Shown piece after piece: positions 6,264-8,141 of a stretch of DNA of 8,141 nt (its first letter is position 1; every line of letters starts with the position of its first letter). The notes under the pieces were generated by a model. It did no database searches and was not told where the DNA came from. It saw only the letters and a list, made by a program, of their open reading frames with translations. This stretch comes from Candidatus Kerfeldbacteria bacterium CG08_land_8_20_14_0_20_43_14 (GTDB lineage: Bacteria; Patescibacteriota; Patescibacteriia; PEXW01): contig PEXW01000030.1 in assembly GCA_002774575.1 (NCBI GenBank), positions 1-8,141 of the forward strand. The letters are read 5' to 3'. Both the position numbers and the translations under genes were made by a program.

Positions 6264-6281
6264 AACCCCGTAAAAAGGGTT
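6264..6281 (-). terminator. weak hairpin after the frame-broken small gene
   Basis: AACCC (6264-6268) and GGGTT (6277-6281) form a 5-bp stem with an 8-base loop, eight bases after the stop at 6289 on the minus strand. Only a poor T-rich stretch follows, so termination is uncertain. The remaining bases up to the galU promoter are AT-rich and hold a 10-bp palindrome, CAAAATTTTG (6236-6245), without an assigned role. Confidence 0.3.
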
Positions 6282-6288
6282 CATTAAT

Positions 6289-6620
6289 TTATAATTCTGT
6301 TGAGATTATATCAATTATTTTCTGCATGGCTTGAGCATGCATATCTTCTTCGGCCGAGATTCTGGAAAGTGCGTTTTTTACAGTTTGATTTTCCACATCA
6401 GAATTAGTGGCAATCTGCATATAGTATTTGCCGACTTTGGTCTCCAAAGCCTTTAGTCCGGCAAATTTTTCGGCCAGACAGCCATGTTTAAATAAACATT
6501 CAAAACCTTATTACTCATCCGATCTTCCAAATCCAGGGCGGCAATCAAAAATCTGCCGATCATGCCGTTATGATCGAGAATCGGGTCGTCTGGGAAGTCG
6601 CTTAGCATTACTTTTACCAT
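6289..6620 (-). pseudogene. small helical protein gene split by a one-base frame break
   Basis: From the ATG at 6620 one frame runs 55 residues to TAA at 6455-6453 (MVKVMLSDFPDDPILDHNG at its start, then RFLIAALDLEDRMSNKV). The frame one base back stays open from before that point to TAA at 6291-6289 and reads AGLKALETKVGKYYMQIAT, then ENQTVKNALSRI and SAEEDMHAQAMQKII. Joined at the A5T3 run at 6463-6470 they give about 110 residues of amphipathic helices. The EEDMH motif and the glutamates in the first helices recall ferritin-like or rubrerythrin-like bundles, but I cannot name the family. The break may be a real mutation, an assembly error in a homopolymer, or programmed -1 frameshifting. 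No Shine-Dalgarno precedes the ATG, and no clear promoter is visible in the 135 bases between it and the next gene. Confidence 0.6.
6433..6468 (-). other. candidate -1 slippery heptamer with downstream hairpin
   Basis: On the minus strand the heptamer A-AAT-TTG (6468-6462) is in the correct zero frame for the X-XXY-YYZ type of -1 slip. The zero frame ends nine bases later at TAA, while the -1 frame continues for 57 residues. A hairpin follows after a 10-base spacer: GGCTTTGG (6451-6444), loop AGA, CCAAAGTC (6440-6433), eight pairs including one G-U. The geometry is suggestive, but the stem is modest and A/T runs are common here. Confidence 0.3.
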
Positions 6621-6755
6621 AATGTTAGGTTAATTCTCTTATGATCAAAAGTCAAAAACCGCGAGCTTACGAAGATTTTTTGTGAAGATTTTACTAAGCA
6701 AGCTCTCTTTTTTGCACAAGCCCGCACCAATGAATTAATGCAATATTTTCTATAA

Positions 6756-7496
6756 TTAGGCCGGGGGAGTCGTTGTGGGTTTTACTGCTTTCAAGTTTTG
6801 GTACAGCAAGTAGCCTCCAACCAGTGAGAAAGAAGTGGCAATGCTGGCAACTGTGCTGGCAATAGCAGAGATGAAGACATTTGAAGGAAGTAGGCCAAAA
6901 ATTCGATTGACAACCCATGAGGCGATGCCGGCGACAAAACCAAAGGCAATAAGATTGCCGAGAACCTTCCACCAGCGGCCCTGGACCACGCCCTTGCTTT
7001 GTTTGAGTGCCGCCATGCCAGAAAGTTTTTCATCCACCACAGCGTAAATAGCAAAAGCCCAAAATACGCCGAAGATAACTGCCGGTACAATCAGCAGAAT
7101 GGCTAGCAAGATCAGCAGAATGGCCATTAAGAATGAAGTTACTACGCCTGCGCGCCAGTTTTGAAAGGCGGTCCGAAGCGCGGCTTGGTAATCCACGCGC
7201 TGTCCATTCAGACCGGACTGAATGATAAAGACAATGCCAAGCGGAATTATCACACCCAGGAGTGCGGAGAGAATTGCCATAATGCCAAGGGCGCCAGCGG
7301 ACACCCCGGCAACTGACGCTGAAGAAGCGGCACGGGAAGCAAACAGGGCCGAGATGAGATTGAGCGGAAGGTTTATGATAATAGTGAGCAAGGCAATGCT
7401 CTGGAAGTTTTTAGAAAAAATTTCCCAGGCATGGCGAAAAAGATCACCAAGCGGAAGTTGGCGGCTTGTTAGGTCTGACATATTAAGGTCTGACAT
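6756..7496 (-). CDS. polytopic membrane protein resembling the GPDPase membrane domain family (PF10110-like)
   Basis: This 246-residue protein opens with a short amphipathic segment (PLGDLFRHAWEIFSKNF, about 15-31), followed by roughly five to six membrane helices: about 33-53, 66-94, 117-134, 136-153, 176-196 and 204-232. The stretch AVVDEKLSGMAALKQS followed by KGVVQGRWWKVLG, placed just after a helix containing PAVIFG, resembles the membrane domain found alone in many bacteria and fused to glycerophosphodiester phosphodiesterases in others. No catalytic domain is present, so no enzyme activity should be assumed. DUF975- or YciC-like proteins are alternatives with similar architecture. Two in-frame ATGs (7496 and 7481) are created by a short tandem duplication; I kept the first because a good -10 lies just upstream. 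Neither has a Shine-Dalgarno. The gene seems to be transcribed alone. Confidence 0.65.
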   Translation of the reverse strand: MSDLNMSDLTSRQLPLGDLFRHAWEIFSKNFQSIALLTIIINLPLNLISALFASRAASSASVAGVSAGALGIMAILSALLGVIIPLGIVFIIQSGLNGQRVDYQAALRTAFQNWRAGVVTSFLMAILLILLAILLIVPAVIFGVFWAFAIYAVVDEKLSGMAALKQSKGVVQGRWWKVLGNLIAFGFVAGIASWVVNRIFGLLPSNVFISAIASTVASIATSFSLVGGYLLYQNLKAVKPTTTPPA

Positions 7497-7498
7497 AT
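7471..7498 (-). repeat. tandem 13-base repeat duplicating the start codon
   Basis: AGGTCTGACATAT occurs at 7471-7483 and again at 7486-7498, a period of 15 bases. In the gene it doubles the first five codons, so the protein begins MSDLNMSDL and has two possible ATGs in the same frame. The period of 15 keeps the frame intact. Confidence 0.8.
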
Positions 7499-7525
7499 GA
7501 CTGAATTTAAGAATGAAATAGTCTT

Positions 7526-7534
7526 ATTATATCA
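7526..7534 (-). promoter_or_regulatory. extended -10 promoter for the PF10110-like gene
   Basis: The minus strand reads TGA-TATAAT (7534-7526), a perfect -10 with the TGn extension that can replace a -35 box; no recognisable -35 lies at the usual distance. Initiation near 7519 gives a leader of about 22 bases to the ATG at 7496. The location between two genes of the same strand supports independent transcription. Confidence 0.6.
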
Positions 7535-7604
7535 TCATTTGCCAGGTGGGGGTGTTTTTAGTTGGGCTATTAAACAAGCTTTTGTATAGAAAAAATCCTT
7601 AGTT

Positions 7605-7628
7605 AATAAGCCAGCCGGTTATTTTTTT
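7605..7628. terminator. possible terminator-like hairpin after the 117-residue gene
   Basis: AATAA-G-CC (7605-7612) pairs with GG-TTATT (7617-7623) around a four-base loop with one bulged G, and a run of seven T follows on the plus strand (7622-7628). For the minus-strand gene ending at 7635 the hairpin lies just after the stop, but its T-run is on the wrong side; a TTTTTT tract follows only about 13 bases further on. No plus-strand gene ends here. It is weak evidence for an end of transcription. Confidence 0.3.
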
Positions 7629-7634
7629 CAGGAT

Positions 7635-7988
7635 CTAACTTACCAAAAAATTATACGAAATCAGAATCACAAAAATAATGATTGCTTCCACAAACAGAAA
7701 AGCAAGGGTATGGAACATGAAGCTTAGAGCTTCTTTTTTCTGGCCATTCAAAAACAGATAAACCGGTCGGCCGAAAACTAAAAGTCCAACAATTGCCGCG
7801 GAGAGCGTGAAAAGCATCAAGAAAGCAATCGGGCCCAGAATATTATTCATATTCCCAAACCAAGAATCGCCGTGCATCATCACAAAAGCCACGATTATTA
7901 TATAGGCCACCACGCCAAGGGAATGCAGAAAACTTTGTCGGCTTAAAGGGTTATTTTTTTCAATTTTTTTCTTGATTTTTTTTGGCAT
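7635..7988 (-). CDS. small conserved-looking membrane protein, function unknown
   Basis: This 117-residue protein has a strongly basic N-terminus (KKIKKKIEK, 3-11) and three hydrophobic helices, about 21-38, 49-72 and 92-114. The loop between helices two and three reads FGRPVYLFLNGQKKEA (72-87), which looks like a conserved signature. By the positive-inside rule the N-terminus and this loop are cytoplasmic, leaving the MMHGDSWFG segment (37-45) outside. I recall similar small proteins in Parcubacteria but know of no function. The ATG at 7988 lacks a Shine-Dalgarno; a small ORF ends four bases upstream, suggesting it is not the first gene of its transcript. Confidence 0.65.
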   Translation of the reverse strand: MPKKIKKKIEKNNPLSRQSFLHSLGVVAYIIIVAFVMMHGDSWFGNMNNILGPIAFLMLFTLSAAIVGLLVFGRPVYLFLNGQKKEALSFMFHTLAFLFVEAIIIFVILISYNFLVS

Positions 7989-7992
7989 ATTT

Positions 7993-8085
7993 TTATTTGC
8001 TTAAAATTTCTTTTAAGGTTTTATTAATATAGCCGAAATCCCCGTCATTGACAATAATTTCCCAATAGCTCATAAAAAAAGTCAT
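7993..8085 (-). CDS. possible small ORF or gene fragment at the window edge
   Basis: A minus-strand frame from ATG at 8085 reads MTFFMSYWEIIVNDGDFGYI and continues NKTLKEILSK to TAA at 7995-7993, 30 residues. The frame is open back to a TAG at 8124-8122, adding TNRNYELYDRSS, and the composition of that part also looks protein-like. It could therefore be the end of a longer gene damaged by the TAG or by a nearby frameshift, or a free-standing small protein starting at 8085 or 8073. The four-base gap to the next gene is operon-like. No family is recognised. Confidence 0.35.
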   Translation of the reverse strand: MTFFMSYWEIIVNDGDFGYINKTLKEILSK

Positions 8086-8141
8086 TGAACTTCTGTCGTA
8101 TAGCTCATAATTCCTGTTAGTCTAGTCGGTATATGACTATG

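Noticed and set aside
6428..6622. Plus-strand frame of 64 codons opposite the broken small gene
   Set aside because: The minus strand gives coherent amphipathic helices across two joined frames; the plus-strand frame has no recognisable pattern.
6621..6670. TTGACT upstream of the broken small gene as a -35 box
   Set aside because: At 17 bases the hexamer is TAACCT, a poor -10, so I do not call a promoter.
6663..6705. GAGCTT / AAGCTC inverted repeat downstream of the PF10110-like gene
   Set aside because: Only six pairs around a 31-base loop; not convincing as a terminator. A nearby 9-base direct repeat GAAGATTTT looks like ordinary AT-rich sequence.
6694..7090. Two alternative minus-strand frames of 92 and 99 codons within the PF10110-like gene
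   Set aside because: They are cysteine- and tryptophan-rich, frame-shifted readings of hydrophobic helix codons of the real gene, without start signals.
1..8141. CRISPR array, tRNA, rRNA or transposase genes
   Set aside because: No regularly spaced repeats, no cloverleaf-like segment, no rRNA-like stretch and no transposase motif were found on either strand by eye.

Overview
The window looks like ordinary chromosome of an uncultivated Patescibacteria (CPR) bacterium, most likely Parcubacteria-like. This rests on gene content: several small signal-peptide proteins with two membrane segments of the CPR 'type IV secretion system pilin' type, a DUF2079 membrane protein, small CPR-type membrane proteins, and almost no Shine-Dalgarno sequences. 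This is inference from family knowledge; no database search was possible. No tRNA, rRNA, CRISPR array, transposase or phage gene was seen.

Layout. Nearly everything is on the minus strand. At the left edge, the last ~27 codons of a plus-strand gene (1-86) run head-on into a DUF2079 membrane protein (83-1999), with the two stop codons sharing TTAA. A hairpin terminator (2039-2068) separates DUF2079 from a small pilin-like gene (2091-2453) that has the best promoter and the only strong ribosome binding site in the window. A 102-bp inverted-repeat element with a 4-bp flanking duplication (2536-2637) lies between this gene and a second pilin-like gene (2642-2986). Upstream of that are a third pilin-like protein fused to a peptidoglycan-binding domain (3022-3852), a membrane-anchored solute-binding protein (3854-5260) and a UTP-glucose-1-phosphate uridylyltransferase (5266-6138). 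Gaps of 5, 1 and 35 bases suggest one transcript, galU > solute-binding protein > peptidoglycan-binding pilin > pilin, from a promoter at about 6173-6201.

Further right are a small helical-protein gene whose frame is broken at an A5T3 run (6289-6620), a polytopic membrane protein resembling the glycerophosphodiester-phosphodiesterase membrane domain family (6756-7496), a 117-residue membrane protein (7635-7988) and a possible small ORF at the right edge (7993-8085).

How the genes may work together. The central block joins three homologous two-TM pilin-like proteins, one carrying its own wall-binding domain, with a solute-binding protein lacking a neighbouring permease and with GalU, which makes UDP-glucose for surface glycans. 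The flanking DUF2079 gene, and perhaps the gene cut at the left edge, are GT-C-like membrane proteins, so the neighbourhood is about the cell envelope. A wall-anchored pilus or uptake apparatus is a reasonable hypothesis, but no secretion ATPase, VirB4 or channel gene is present to prove it. The points most worth checking are the wall-binding pilin fusion, the inverted-repeat element abutting the main pilin promoter, and the frame break with its slippery heptamer.
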